64,000 bases of DNA from Eubacterium sp. AF36-5BH (GCF_003460505.1 NZ_QTVG01000002.1:210174-274173), one strand, 5' to 3'. Positions 49,179 through 58,890 are shown, counted from the stretch's first letter. The notes: a model not told the origin generated them from the letters alone. Program-made: numbers and translations.

Positions 49179-50055
49179 AATAAAAAATCTCACAAAAAGA
49201 TTTGAAAAAACAGTCGCAATAAATAATTTAAACTGCGAAATATCAGAGGGAATGATATTCGGTTTGGCAGGTAGCAATGGCAGTGGAAAAAGTACATTAC
49301 TTAGAACATTGTCTGGAGTTTATGAACCTAATCAGGGACAGGTTATAATTGACGGTCAGAATGCCTTTGATAACCATGTTATAAAAGAAAGATGTGCATA
49401 CATTGCTGACTATCCGTATTTCTTTAATGATAGTACAGTTGATAAAATGGCAGACTTGTACAGAAGAATGTATTCAAACTGGAGCGAGGAACGTTATTTG
49501 AAATTATGTTCAATGTTTCCAATTGCAACAAACAAAAAAATTGTAAACATGAGTAAAGGTATGCAACGTCAGGCGTCTGTTATTTTGGCGTTTGCAACAA
49601 ATCCTAAATATTTATTTTTAGATGAAATTTTTGACGGCCTTGATCCTGTAATAAGAAATACATTGAAAACATTGATAATTGAGGATGTAACAGACAGAGA
49701 GATGACATGTATTATAGCATCTCATAATCTTAGAGAAATAGATGATATTTGTGACAAAATCGTACTTTTACATAAAGGTACATTGGTAACTAATGAAGAG
49801 ACCGATGAACTAAAAAGCCAGATGCATAAAATACAGCTTGCTTTTAATAAGTCAATTGACAGAAAAGTGTTTAGACAAATTGGGGCTGACATAATGAGGC
49901 AGGTTGGAAATTATTATGTACTTATGGTAAAGGGAGATATTGAGGAAATCATGAAAGAATTAAATGAATTGGAACCTGCATTTATTGAGGTTATGCCTTC
50001 TACATTAGAAGAAGTATTTATAAGCAAAATGGAGGGGGTAGGATATGGCAAGTAA
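49171..50055 (+). CDS. ABC transporter ATP-binding protein (YtrB-like)
   Basis: 294 residues. Walker A GSNGSGKSTLL near residue 36, signature MSKGMQRQASV near 128, Walker B YLFLDEIFDGLDP near 148, H-loop ASHNLREIDD near 186. The signature is the degenerate form seen in YtrB-type exporters. The last ~80 residues are a regulatory extension. It overlaps the permease gene by 11 bases. The pair is probably an exporter; substrate unknown. Confidence 0.93.
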   Translation: MIEIKNLTKRFEKTVAINNLNCEISEGMIFGLAGSNGSGKSTLLRTLSGVYEPNQGQVIIDGQNAFDNHVIKERCAYIADYPYFFNDSTVDKMADLYRRMYSNWSEERYLKLCSMFPIATNKKIVNMSKGMQRQASVILAFATNPKYLFLDEIFDGLDPVIRNTLKTLIIEDVTDREMTCIIASHNLREIDDICDKIVLLHKGTLVTNEETDELKSQMHKIQLAFNKSIDRKVFRQIGADIMRQVGNYYVLMVKGDIEEIMKELNELEPAFIEVMPSTLEEVFISKMEGVGYGK

Positions 50056-52288
50056 TATACCGACAGCTTTCAGTCAAAGGAAGAAAGCTTTAAACTTATT
50101 TAGATGGACTAACAAAAGATACAGAGGCATATTAATTGCATATATTCTTTTATTATCAGTATCATCTCCTTTAATGGAACTTATTATTAAATTAAAAAAC
50201 AGAAACATAGAAGAAGTTGCAAATGCGGCACCGGTGCTTATTGGAACAACATTTACATTAGTGGCAATGATTTTTTCTACAGTCTTTGCCTTTGTGTCAT
50301 TTTCATACATACATAATAAAAGATGTGTGGATATGTTTGGTAGCTTTCCTGTAGATAGGGCGACAATGTTATTTACAAGATTGTTTTCTGTAATATTCCA
50401 GACAGTTATACCAATATTTATAGTTGGCTTAATTAGTGCAATGATGACTTTTGACTTGGATGGATTTTTGCACGTGTCAAGAAATGTATTGTTTGTTGCA
50501 ATTGCTGTTGTAGGCAACGTGGCATTTATTTCAGTAGTTTCACTTTGCTGTGGAACAGTTGTGGATACAGTTGTAAGTTATATAGCCATAAACGGAATTT
50601 ATCCGGTATGCATTTTGATTTGCTACCTGTTCCCAAATTCAATACTTCCGGGATACAGCGTAAAGTCAATGAATAACTACGAAATTTACACATTTTTAAG
50701 TCCTTTCCTTGCACCGTTTGCAGGGGCTTTCGGAAAACACAATCTGCTCTATGTATTATGGTGGGTAGGTTTTAGTGTAGCATTACTTATTGCAAGTTAC
50801 TATCTCGTTAAGAAAAGAAAAGTTGAAGTTGCACAGAACTCATCAATTTATATAGGACTTGAGCAGACTATAAAAGTATTTGCCGGTTTTGCAGTTGGTT
50901 TCTGTTTCGGCTGGATACTTGTTGCTATTTCTGGAAAAGAATCAACAGGGTTACAGTTTATATGGTTTACTGTTGGAATTTTAATTGGCACAATTGCAAC
51001 AGTTATAATACTCCATTTAATTTATAACAGAAGTCTGGCTGACATTAGAAAAAGTGTTTTAGTAATAGGAATCGATATAGTTTTTGTATTAATTTTTTTG
51101 ATTTCAATTGCCAGAGGCGGTTTAGGATTTGACAAGAGAATACCTAATGAAAAAGATGTAGAGGCAGTTGCAGTTTCAATGGACAGCAGTTCAAGCTTCA
51201 TTGTAAACGGCGTTAATATTAGTGAGTATTATATTAAGGATAAGAACGCAATTGAGGCAACTTTAAATGCACATAGAGCTGTTGTTAAACAGGTACTTGA
51301 AGATAAGAGTATAATATATCCTATTTACGGAAGTAAAGATGTAACATTCGCAGAAGAAGGCGTGGATGAAATAACAAAGGATTATTATAGATTAAACATT
51401 TCATATAAGCTGAAAAATGGTTCTTATATAAACAGAACTTATGATGGATGTTTTTATGGGGATGAGTTTGACAGATTGTCAAAAATCGTTAAGAAACAAA
51501 ATAATATAGTTGGTAATCTTATGAAAATACCTGCTTCCTATCTGTCGTATGTTGAGATAACTGACACTGTTAATGACAGAAGTACAGGCTTAGATGAATT
51601 TACTGAAAAAGGAAAGAAGGAAATTTACGAAGAGCTGAGAAATGCAGCAAAGAAAGATTACGACCAAATGGGTGAAAAATTCTTTAGCACAAAGAATATG
51701 AAATGGCAGTTGGCATTATCATTTATAGAAGACACTTATAATGGTGACGATAATCAAATATACGTAACACTCAACATTAGTAAGAAACATAAAAACTTAT
51801 ATAAATTCTTAATAGATAATGGATATGAAAATATTGAATTAATTAACTTAAAACAGGAAATGCATAGTGGTCAGGACAATAATTATGGCACAATGACCGG
51901 AAAAGAACAACGCACTGTTTATTTTAAAGTTCCAAAGTATTGGAACAATACTAAAGAGATAAGAGCCTTTTTATACGACAGTGATAAATTTGATTTTTAC
52001 ACAACATCTTTTAGTGTTAAAGAATCAAAATGTGAGAGAGTTAAGGGAAATCTTTGGAAATATACATATTCTTTAGGTAGTAACATGGAAACAGGCACTT
52101 TAGATAAGGTGTTTGATAAAATTATGTTCTGTCAGGTAGAAGAGAATGGCGTACAGACTACAGGATGTGTAACATTACCTAAAAATAGGGAAAAGAAATG
52201 CCTGAAATTAAAAAACGGTAAGTTTGGTCTTAATGGTGATGGCATTAGAGATTCTTTATATAACTATAAGTGGGAAAAATTAAAGTAG
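50045..52288 (+). CDS. Large ABC-type permease with extracytoplasmic C-terminal domain
   Basis: 747 residues. The first ~345 hold about eight membrane segments (for example YRGILIAYILLLSVSSPLM, GTTFTLVAMIFSTVFAFVSF). A final membrane segment (about 337-357, VLVIGIDIVFVLIFLISIA) leads into a soluble domain of about 390 residues with beta and helical patterns. The large outer domain is characteristic of permeases in these GntR-ABC operons. Overlaps the ATPase gene; no signal peptide. Confidence 0.85.
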   Translation: MASNIPTAFSQRKKALNLFRWTNKRYRGILIAYILLLSVSSPLMELIIKLKNRNIEEVANAAPVLIGTTFTLVAMIFSTVFAFVSFSYIHNKRCVDMFGSFPVDRATMLFTRLFSVIFQTVIPIFIVGLISAMMTFDLDGFLHVSRNVLFVAIAVVGNVAFISVVSLCCGTVVDTVVSYIAINGIYPVCILICYLFPNSILPGYSVKSMNNYEIYTFLSPFLAPFAGAFGKHNLLYVLWWVGFSVALLIASYYLVKKRKVEVAQNSSIYIGLEQTIKVFAGFAVGFCFGWILVAISGKESTGLQFIWFTVGILIGTIATVIILHLIYNRSLADIRKSVLVIGIDIVFVLIFLISIARGGLGFDKRIPNEKDVEAVAVSMDSSSSFIVNGVNISEYYIKDKNAIEATLNAHRAVVKQVLEDKSIIYPIYGSKDVTFAEEGVDEITKDYYRLNISYKLKNGSYINRTYDGCFYGDEFDRLSKIVKKQNNIVGNLMKIPASYLSYVEITDTVNDRSTGLDEFTEKGKKEIYEELRNAAKKDYDQMGEKFFSTKNMKWQLALSFIEDTYNGDDNQIYVTLNISKKHKNLYKFLIDNGYENIELINLKQEMHSGQDNNYGTMTGKEQRTVYFKVPKYWNNTKEIRAFLYDSDKFDFYTTSFSVKESKCERVKGNLWKYTYSLGSNMETGTLDKVFDKIMFCQVEENGVQTTGCVTLPKNREKKCLKLKNGKFGLNGDGIRDSLYNYKWEKLK

Positions 52289-52293
52289 TCTTA

Positions 52294-52321
52294 TTGACCG
52301 AGAAAAAAATAGTGATATAAT
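52294..52321 (+). promoter_or_regulatory. Promoter of ilvE
   Basis: TTGACC (52294-52299), 16-base spacer, TATAAT (52316-52321), 72 bases upstream of the start codon. Confidence 0.7.
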
Positions 52322-52392
52322 TGAATAAGGTTTTGATTTAAATACACATATGTCAAAATATTAGACAAATTGATAATACGGAGGAATAAAAG

Positions 52393-53418
52393 ATGGACAA
52401 GAAAAATATTGACTGGGCAAATCTTGGTTTTGGTTATGTAGATACAGACAAGAGATTTGTGGCAAATTTCAAAGATGGCAAGTGGGATGATGGAGTATTA
52501 ACAGAGGACTCAAACGTAGTCATTAACGAATGTGCCGGAGTATTACAGTATGCTCAGACTATTTTCGAAGGAATGAAGGCGTACACAACAGAGGATGGCC
52601 GCATAGTCACATTCCGTCCTGACTTAAACGCATCTCGTTTCGCTGATTCAGCAAGAAGATTAGAGATGCCTGTATTCCCAGAGGATAAATTCGTAGAAGC
52701 TATTAAAGAAACAGTAAAGGCTAACGCAGCATACGTTCCACCATATGGTTCAGGAGCTACATTATATGTAAGACCTTATATGTTCGCAAGCTCATCAGTA
52801 ATTGGTGTTAAGCCTGCAGAAGAATATCAGTTTAGAGTTCTTACAACACCTGTAGGACCTTACTTTAAAGGCGGTGCAAAGCCAATTACAATTAAGGTTA
52901 GTGATTTTGATAGAGCAGCTCCTCATGGAACAGGACATATCAAAGCAGGTCTTAACTATGCAATGAGCTTACATGCAATTGTTACTGCACATGCAGAAGG
53001 TTTTGATGAGAACATGTACCTTGATGCAGCAACAAGAACAAAGGTAGAAGAAACAGGTGGTGCAAACTTCATTTTCGTAACAAAAGATAATAAAGTTGTT
53101 ACTCCAAAGTCAAATAGTATTTTACCTTCAATTACACGTCGTTCAATTATGTATGTTGCAAAAGAATATCTTGGACTTGAAGTTGAAGAAAGAGAAGTAT
53201 TCATCGATGAAGTTAAAGATTTTGCAGAATGTGGTTTATGTGGAACAGCAGCAGTTATTTCACCTGTTGGTAAGATCGTAAATCATGGCGAAGAAATCTG
53301 CTTCCCAAGTGGAATGGATGAAATGGGACCTATTACAAAGAAATTATATGAAACATTAACAGGTATCCAGATGGGCAGAATTGAAGCTCCAGAAGGCTGG
53401 TTAGTAGAAATTAAGTAA
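52393..53418 (+). CDS. ilvE: Branched-chain amino acid aminotransferase
   Basis: 341 residues, fold-type IV PLP enzyme. QTIFEGMKAYTTEDGRIVTF, VRPYMFASSSVIGVKPAEEY, GTGHIKAGLNYAMSLHAIV with the PLP lysine near 194, and LCGTAAVISPVGKI. It transfers amino groups between leucine, isoleucine or valine and 2-oxoglutarate. The length is that of the BCAT/ilvE II subgroup. CGGAGG site. Monocistronic with its own terminator. Confidence 0.95.
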   Translation: MDKKNIDWANLGFGYVDTDKRFVANFKDGKWDDGVLTEDSNVVINECAGVLQYAQTIFEGMKAYTTEDGRIVTFRPDLNASRFADSARRLEMPVFPEDKFVEAIKETVKANAAYVPPYGSGATLYVRPYMFASSSVIGVKPAEEYQFRVLTTPVGPYFKGGAKPITIKVSDFDRAAPHGTGHIKAGLNYAMSLHAIVTAHAEGFDENMYLDAATRTKVEETGGANFIFVTKDNKVVTPKSNSILPSITRRSIMYVAKEYLGLEVEEREVFIDEVKDFAECGLCGTAAVISPVGKIVNHGEEICFPSGMDEMGPITKKLYETLTGIQMGRIEAPEGWLVEIK

Positions 53419-53428
53419 TGACAATAAA

Positions 53429-53458
53429 AAGTCCGCTTATGTAACAGTAGGCGGGCTT
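53429..53458 (+). terminator. Terminator of ilvE
   Basis: AAGTCCGC / GCGGGCTT stem (53429-53436, 53451-53458) with a 14-base loop; weak T-tract. It abuts the structured element that follows. Confidence 0.7.
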
Positions 53459-53628
53459 ATTTATTAATTGGGATTTCAAAGAAATCACAATTAATAAATA
53501 ACGTTCCACTAGGGATGCACACTGGCGCAAAGGGAAAAATGTTGCTGAAGCAACATGCGCTCGATGCGTAGAATGTCACAAGGGACATTCTTAGTTATAT
53601 AATTGGGATTTTTTAAAAACCCCAATTA
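53457..53628 (+). ncRNA. Structured intergenic element, copy B
   Basis: A 21-bp hairpin with one mismatch (53457-53477 with 53481-53501) ends one base before the core GTTCCACTAGGGATGCAC. Core: stem ATGTTGC / GCAACAT (53539-53545, 53550-53556) inside GCGC / GCGC (53525-53528, 53557-53560); stem AGAATGTC / GACATTCT (53570-53577, 53584-53591). Compared with copy A, paired bases change together (TGC/GCA to GCGC/GCGC; T-T to G-C) while unpaired CTAGGGA, CTCG and CGTAGAAT are kept. A right hairpin (53600-53613 with 53615-53628, one mismatch) repeats the left arm, giving alternative pairing. It precedes a DUF975 gene but has no known class. Confidence 0.65.
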
Positions 53629-53669
53629 ATTTGTTGTAGCTATTACTATTATGAAGGAGAAAAATATAT

Positions 53670-54512
53670 ATGTGGACAAGAGCAGAATTAAAAAGTACAG
53701 CCAGACAGATACTACAGAAGAATTACTGGAGTGCGGTACTTGTAACTTTGATATTATCCATTGTTATTGGCAATTTTAGTTTTGGAACATCAGTTAATTT
53801 TAATGACGTAACAGATTACATAACTAACACGGGAAATTCTATATTAACAGACAACTCTTATATGGAATATACAGATCAAAGTGCGAATTTACAGTTTAAT
53901 ATTTTAAGAACAAGATTACTGGGAATTATAAAAAATATTTCATACACACAGATTTCCATGGTGTTAATACTTGGAATAATCATTTTCCTCGCAGGTCTCG
54001 CTTTAGCTTTCTTAGTTTTTGCGCAGTTAGAGGTTGGCTGTAAGAGATGGTTAATTAAAAACAGAACAGTGAATCCTCAATTTAGTGAAATGACAGAAGG
54101 GTTCAGAAATGGGTATTTAAACATTGCAAAAACAATGTTTTTAAAATCATTATATACATCATTATGGTCACTGTTATTTATTATACCCGGTATAGTTAAA
54201 ATGTACGAATACAGAATGATACCATATTTGCTCGCTGAAAATCCTAATATGAGTTCCAGCGAAGCTTTTAGAAGAAGCAGACAAATGATGATGGGAAATA
54301 AAATGAATGCGTTTGTCCTTGACTTATCATTTATTGGTTGGAATATTTTGGCATCATTTACATGTGGTATACTTAACATATTCTATGTTGTACCATATAA
54401 ATATTTAACAGATGTAGAATTGTACGTGACTCTATGTGGTTATCCTAAGCACAATAATCAGCAACAGCATGATAATTTTAATACAAATTATGACAGTTAC
54501 GAAGAAGTTTAG
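53670..54512 (+). CDS. DUF975 family integral membrane protein
   Basis: 280 residues. RAELKSTARQILQKNYWSAV at the N-terminus and the SLYTSLWSLLFIIPGIVKMYEYRM region near 165 are typical of DUF975. About five hydrophobic segments; the C-terminus is Gln/Asn-rich and cytoplasmic. Function not established. Start ATG 53670 with AAGGAG. The structured element copy B lies 42 bases upstream. Confidence 0.85.
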   Translation: MWTRAELKSTARQILQKNYWSAVLVTLILSIVIGNFSFGTSVNFNDVTDYITNTGNSILTDNSYMEYTDQSANLQFNILRTRLLGIIKNISYTQISMVLILGIIIFLAGLALAFLVFAQLEVGCKRWLIKNRTVNPQFSEMTEGFRNGYLNIAKTMFLKSLYTSLWSLLFIIPGIVKMYEYRMIPYLLAENPNMSSSEAFRRSRQMMMGNKMNAFVLDLSFIGWNILASFTCGILNIFYVVPYKYLTDVELYVTLCGYPKHNNQQQHDNFNTNYDSYEEV

Positions 54513-54552
54513 AAAAAAGTCACTTTTTGGAAACAAAATTCGATTATTATAC

Positions 54553-54581
54553 TAGACAAAGGAATTATAATTTGTTAAAAT
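54553..54581 (+). promoter_or_regulatory. Promoter of thl
   Basis: TAGACA (54553-54558), 17-base spacer, TAAAAT (54576-54581), overlapped by the Rex-like site. Confidence 0.7.
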
Positions 54582-54589
54582 TATAACAA
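54572..54589 (+). promoter_or_regulatory. Rex-type redox operator on the thl promoter
   Basis: TTGTTAAAATTATAACAA differs at one position from the clostridial Rex consensus TTGTTAANNNNTTAACAA. It covers the -10 element, so Rex binding at low NADH would block initiation. Rex control of thl, crt and bcd is known in clostridia. Confidence 0.7.
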
Positions 54590-54634
54590 AGTTGAAAATC
54601 TTTTTAAAAATTATATATATGGAGGATTAATATT

Positions 54635-55819
54635 ATGTCAAAAAAAGTAGTTATTGCAGGCGCATGTCGTACAGCAATCGGTAAGATGGGTGGAGCTTTA
54701 AGCACAACTCCAGCACCAGTTTTAGGATCTATTGTTATTGAAGAAGCTCTTAAGAGAGCAGGCGTACCAAAGGACGCTGTTGATCACGTATACATGGGAT
54801 GCGTTATCCAGGCTGGTCTTGGACAGAACGTAGCTCGTCAGGCTTCAATCAAGGCAGGTCTTCCAATTGAAACACCAGCAGTTACAGTAAACGTTGTTTG
54901 TGGTTCAGGTCTTAACTGTGTAAACATGGCTGCACAGATGATTAAAGCAGGAGATGCTGATATTGTTGTTGCAGGTGGTATGGAAAATATGTCAATGGCA
55001 CCATACGCACTTCCAAAGGCAAGATTTGGTTACAGAATGAACAATGGTACAATCATTGATACAATGGTAAATGATGCTTTAACAGATGCATTCAACAACT
55101 ACCACATGATGATTACTGCTGAAAACGTAGCTGAACAGTGGGGAATCTCAAGAGAAGAATTAGATGAATTCTCAGCAAACTCACAGCAGAAATGCGAAAA
55201 GGCTATGGCTGACGGTAAGTTCAAAGATGAAATCGTACCTGTTGTTGTTAAGAATAGAAAGGGCGATATCGTTGTAGATACAGATGAAGGACCAAGAGCT
55301 GGTACAACAGCTGAATCACTTGGTAAATTGAGATGCTGTTCAGGAAAGCCTGATGGTGTTATTACAGCAGGAAATGCTTCAGGTATTAACGATGGAGCTG
55401 CAGCAGTTGTAGTTATGAGTGAAGAAAAAGCTAAAGAATTAGGTGTTACACCTATGGCTACATTTGTTGGCGGAGCACTTGGTGGTGTTGCACCTGAAAT
55501 CATGGGTGTTGGACCAGTTGCTTCAACAAAGAAAGTTATGGAAAAAACTGGCTTAACAGTTGATGATATGGACTTAATCGAAGCTAACGAAGCTTTCGCA
55601 GCACAGTCAGTAGCAGTTGCTAGAGACTTAAAGTTCGATATGAGCAAAGTAAACGTAAACGGTGGTGCTATCGCACTTGGACATCCGGTAGGAGCTTCAG
55701 GTTGCCGTATCCTTGTTACATTACTTCATGAAATGCAGAAGAGAGATGCTAAGAAGGGTCTCGCTACTTTATGTATCGGTGGCGGAATGGGTTGCTCAAC
55801 AATCGTTGAAAGAGACTAA
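54635..55819 (+). CDS. thlA: Acetyl-CoA acetyltransferase (thiolase)
   Basis: 394 residues. Catalytic Cys in [12 protein letters not shown] at residue 89, [15 protein letters not shown]is near 350, and CIGGGMGCS Cys near 380. It condenses two acetyl-CoA into acetoacetyl-CoA, the first step of butyrate synthesis. Strong TGGAGG site and biased codons suggest high expression. It leads the butyrate genes but is followed by a terminator and a separate crt promoter. Confidence 0.96.
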   Translation: MSKKVVIAGACRTAIGKMGGALSTTPAPVLGSIVIEEALKRAGVPKDAVDHVYMGCVIQAGLGQNVARQASIKAGLPIETPAVTVNVVCGSGLNCVNMAAQMIKAGDADIVVAGGMENMSMAPYALPKARFGYRMNNGTIIDTMVNDALTDAFNNYHMMITAENVAEQWGISREELDEFSANSQQKCEKAMADGKFKDEIVPVVVKNRKGDIVVDTDEGPRAGTTAESLGKLRCCSGKPDGVITAGNASGINDGAAAVVVMSEEKAKELGVTPMATFVGGALGGVAPEIMGVGPVASTKKVMEKTGLTVDDMDLIEANEAFAAQSVAVARDLKFDMSKVNVNGGAIALGHPVGASGCRILVTLLHEMQKRDAKKGLATLCIGGGMGCSTIVERD

Positions 55820-55830
55820 TTGAATACATA

Positions 55831-55866
55831 AAAAGCTGGTGGCAATTTTTTACTACCAGCTTTTAG
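55831..55866 (+). terminator. Terminator between thl and crt
   Basis: AAAAGCTGGT / ACCAGCTTTT stem (55831-55840, 55855-55864) with a T-rich end. It could allow thl to be expressed apart from the later genes. Confidence 0.8.
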
Positions 55867-55882
55867 TGTGTTTTTCTACCAT

Positions 55883-55916
55883 AAGAGTTTATCCAAACTC
55901 TTAATACAATTATAAT
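55883..55916 (+). promoter_or_regulatory. Possible crt promoter with overlapping hairpin
   Basis: Perfect hairpin AAGAGTTT / AAACTCTT (55883-55890, 55895-55902). TTTATC (55888-55893), 17-base spacer, TATAAT (55911-55916) is a promoter with a weak -35 overlapped by the hairpin. Confidence 0.5.
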
Positions 55917-55934
55917 TTTTTAAGGAGAAGTGAT

Positions 55935-56726
55935 ATGGAATTTATTACTTATGAACAGGATGGATTTGTTGGAGTAATTACAATCAACCGTCCAAAGGCA
56001 TTAAATGCATTAAACAGCCAGGTTCTTGATGAATTAAATGCAACTTTAGATGCAGTTAATTTAGATGAAACAAGAGCATTAGTTTTAACAGGTGCAGGAG
56101 AAAAATCATTTGTAGCCGGTGCTGATATTGGAGAAATGTCAACATTAACAAAGGCTGAAGGTGAAGCATTTGGTAAAAAAGGAAACGATGTATTTAGAAA
56201 GTTAGAAACATTTGACATTCCTGTAATCGCTGCCGTAAACGGATTTGCTTTAGGTGGTGGATGCGAAATCTCAATGAGTTGTGATATTAGACTTTGTTCT
56301 GAAAATGCAATTTTCGGACAGCCTGAAGTAGGTCTTGGAATCACACCTGGATTTGGTGGAACACAGAGACTTGCAAGATTAGTTGGTCCTGGAATGGCTA
56401 AGCAGATGATTTACACAGCTAGAAACATTAAGGCTGATGAAGCTTACAGAATCGGTCTTGTAAATGCTGTATATCCACAGGAAGAATTATTAGATGCTGC
56501 AAAGAAGTTAGCTGCAACAATTGCTAAGCAGGCTCCTATCGCAGTTAGAGCTTGTAAGAAAGCTATCAATGATGGTCTTGATGCAAGCATGGATGATGCT
56601 ATCGTTATTGAAGAAAAATTATTTGGAAGCTGCTTCGAAACAGAAGATCAGAAGGCAGGAATGGGTAACTTCCTTGAAAAAGATAAAGAAAAGAAGTTAA
56701 AGGTTGTTCCTTTCCAGAACAAATAA
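55935..56726 (+). CDS. crt: 3-hydroxybutyryl-CoA dehydratase (crotonase)
   Basis: 263 residues. Oxyanion and catalytic motifs VAGADIGEM near 60-70, GFALGGGCEISMSCDIRL near 103, and GQPEVGLGITPGFGGTQRLA near 130 with the catalytic Glu pair. It dehydrates 3-hydroxybutyryl-CoA to crotonyl-CoA. Second gene of the cluster, ahead of hbd by about 85 bases. AAGGAG site. Confidence 0.96.
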   Translation: MEFITYEQDGFVGVITINRPKALNALNSQVLDELNATLDAVNLDETRALVLTGAGEKSFVAGADIGEMSTLTKAEGEAFGKKGNDVFRKLETFDIPVIAAVNGFALGGGCEISMSCDIRLCSENAIFGQPEVGLGITPGFGGTQRLARLVGPGMAKQMIYTARNIKADEAYRIGLVNAVYPQEELLDAAKKLAATIAKQAPIAVRACKKAINDGLDASMDDAIVIEEKLFGSCFETEDQKAGMGNFLEKDKEKKLKVVPFQNK

Positions 56727-56810
56727 TTAAATAAGGAAAACACCACATGGATTTAATTTCATTGTGGATACAATTTAAATTTTATAAAAATATTTTTGGA
56801 GGAAAATAAG

Positions 56811-57683
56811 ATGAAAGTTGGAGTAATTGGTGCTGGTACAATGGGCCAGGGAATCGCAAAGGCTTTTGCTATGGTTGATGGTTACACAGTAGCTTTATGT
56901 GACATCAAGCAGGAATGGGCAGAAGGCGGAAAAGACAAGATTGCTAAAGGATATGCAAGACTTGTTGAAAAAGGAAAAATGACACAGGAACAGGTTGATG
57001 GTATTCTTGATAGCATCACACCAGGTCTTAAGGAAGACTTATGTGCAGATTGTGACTTAATCGTTGAAGCTGCATTTGAAAACATGGAAGTTAAGAAAAC
57101 TACATTTGGTGAATTAGATAAGATTTGCAAGCCTGAATGTATCTTTGCTTCAAATACATCATCACTTTCTATCACAGAAATCGGAAATGGTCTTACACGT
57201 CCTATGATTGGTATGCATTTCTTCAACCCTGCTGATAGAATGAAGTTAGTAGAAGTTATCGCAGGCGTTAATACACCTGACGAAACAGTAGAAGAAATCA
57301 TTAAGATTTCAAAAGAAATTGGAAAGACACCTGTACAGGTAAATGAAGCTGCAGGATTTGTAGTAAACAGAATTTTAATTCCAATGATTAACGAAGCTGC
57401 TTTCATTAAGATGGAAGGTGTTTCAGATATCGCTGGTATTGATGCAGCTATGAAGCTTGGTGCTAACCACCCAATGGGACCACTTGAATTAGGTGATTTC
57501 GTTGGTTTAGATATCTGCCTTGCAATTATGGATGTACTTTATAATGAGACAGGAGATAGCAAATATCGTGCATGTCCATTAATCCGTAAGATGGTTAGAG
57601 GTGGAAATCTTGGTGTTAAGTCAGGTAAGGGATTCTACGTTTATAACGCAGACCGTACAAAGACACCAGTAGATGCTCAGTAA
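56811..57683 (+). CDS. hbd: 3-hydroxybutyryl-CoA dehydrogenase
   Basis: 290 residues. Rossmann motif GVIGAGTMGQGIAKAFA at the start, SNTSSLSITEIG, catalytic GMHFFNPADRMKLVEVI His near 138, and NRILIPMINEA. It reduces acetoacetyl-CoA with NAD(P)H. ATG 56811 is chosen because of TGGAGG at about 56797; an in-frame ATG at 56796 would overlap it. Confidence 0.96.
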   Translation: MKVGVIGAGTMGQGIAKAFAMVDGYTVALCDIKQEWAEGGKDKIAKGYARLVEKGKMTQEQVDGILDSITPGLKEDLCADCDLIVEAAFENMEVKKTTFGELDKICKPECIFASNTSSLSITEIGNGLTRPMIGMHFFNPADRMKLVEVIAGVNTPDETVEEIIKISKEIGKTPVQVNEAAGFVVNRILIPMINEAAFIKMEGVSDIAGIDAAMKLGANHPMGPLELGDFVGLDICLAIMDVLYNETGDSKYRACPLIRKMVRGGNLGVKSGKGFYVYNADRTKTPVDAQ

Positions 57684-57717
57684 TTTAGAGCAAACTATAA
57701 ATATGGAGGAAAGATAA

Positions 57718-58875
57718 ATGGATTTTACTTTAAGCAAAAAACATGAAATGGCTAGAACTCTTTTCAAAGAATTCGCTGAAAATGAAGTTAAACCTCTTGC
57801 TCAGGAAACAGATGAAAATGAACAGTTTCCAGTAGAGACAGTTGAAAAGATGGCAAAATATGGTTTCCTTGGTATACCGGTTCCTAAGGAATACGGCGGA
57901 CAGGGATGTGACGTTTTAACATATGTAATGTGTGTTGAAGAATTATCAAAAGTATGTGGTACAACAGGTGTTATCGTATCTGCACATACATCACTTTGTA
58001 TCGATCCTATTATGACATTCGGTACAGAAGAACAGAAGAAGAAATATGTTCCAGATCTTGCAAGTGGTAAGAAGCTTGGAGCTTTCGGTCTTACAGAACC
58101 TGGTGCCGGTACAGATGCACAGGGACAGCAGACAAAGGCTGTATTTGATGAAGCTACAAATGAATGGGTATTAAACGGTTCTAAATGCTTCATTACAAAT
58201 GGTAAGTACGCAGATGTTTACATCGTAATCGCTGTAACAGGTAAAGTTGAAAAACGTGGTAGAATGATGAAAGAAATTTCAGCATTTATCGTTGAAAAAG
58301 GAACACCTGGATTTACATTTGGTACAAAAGAAAAGAAGATGGGTATCCGTGGTTCAGCTACATACGAATTAATATTTGAAGATTGCCGTATCCCAGCTGA
58401 AAACTTACTTGGTAAGAAGGGTAAAGGTTTCGGTATCGCTATGCATACACTTGATGGTGGACGTATTGGTATCGCTTCACAGGCTCTTGGTCTTGCTGAA
58501 GGTGCTCTTGAAACAACAATCGAATATGTTAAGGAAAGAAAACAGTTCGGTAGAGCAATTGGTCAGTTCCAGAATACTCAGTTCCAGTTAGCAGATATGG
58601 CTACTAAGGTAGAAGCTGCTAAGATGTTAGTATACAAGGCTGCAAGAGCTAAAGATACTCAGAAGGAATATGGTTTCGAAGCTGCTCAGGCTAAATTATA
58701 TGCAGCAGAAGTTGCAATGGAAGTTACAACTAAGGCTGTTCAGTTACACGGTGGTTATGGTTATATCAGAGAATATGACGTTGAAAGAATGATGAGAGAT
58801 GCTAAGATTACAGAAATCTACGAAGGTACTTCAGAAGTTCAGCGTATGGTAATCTCTGCAAACTTATTAAAGTAA
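57718..58875 (+). CDS. bcd: Butyryl-CoA dehydrogenase
   Basis: 385 residues. FGLTEPGAGTDAQGQQTKAV, AFIVEKGTPGFTFGTKEKKM, and EIYEGTSEVQRMVISANLLK at the end with the catalytic Glu region. It reduces crotonyl-CoA to butyryl-CoA. With EtfAB in anaerobes this reaction can be coupled to ferredoxin reduction by electron bifurcation; that coupling is inferred from the adjacent etf genes. AGGAGG-type site. Confidence 0.96.
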   Translation: MDFTLSKKHEMARTLFKEFAENEVKPLAQETDENEQFPVETVEKMAKYGFLGIPVPKEYGGQGCDVLTYVMCVEELSKVCGTTGVIVSAHTSLCIDPIMTFGTEEQKKKYVPDLASGKKLGAFGLTEPGAGTDAQGQQTKAVFDEATNEWVLNGSKCFITNGKYADVYIVIAVTGKVEKRGRMMKEISAFIVEKGTPGFTFGTKEKKMGIRGSATYELIFEDCRIPAENLLGKKGKGFGIAMHTLDGGRIGIASQALGLAEGALETTIEYVKERKQFGRAIGQFQNTQFQLADMATKVEAAKMLVYKAARAKDTQKEYGFEAAQAKLYAAEVAMEVTTKAVQLHGGYGYIREYDVERMMRDAKITEIYEGTSEVQRMVISANLLK

Positions 58876-58890
58876 TAGGAGGTACTAATC

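Noticed and set aside
55099..55647. 182-codon minus-strand frame inside thl
   Set aside because: Shadow of the strongly biased thl codons; no start site or family resemblance.
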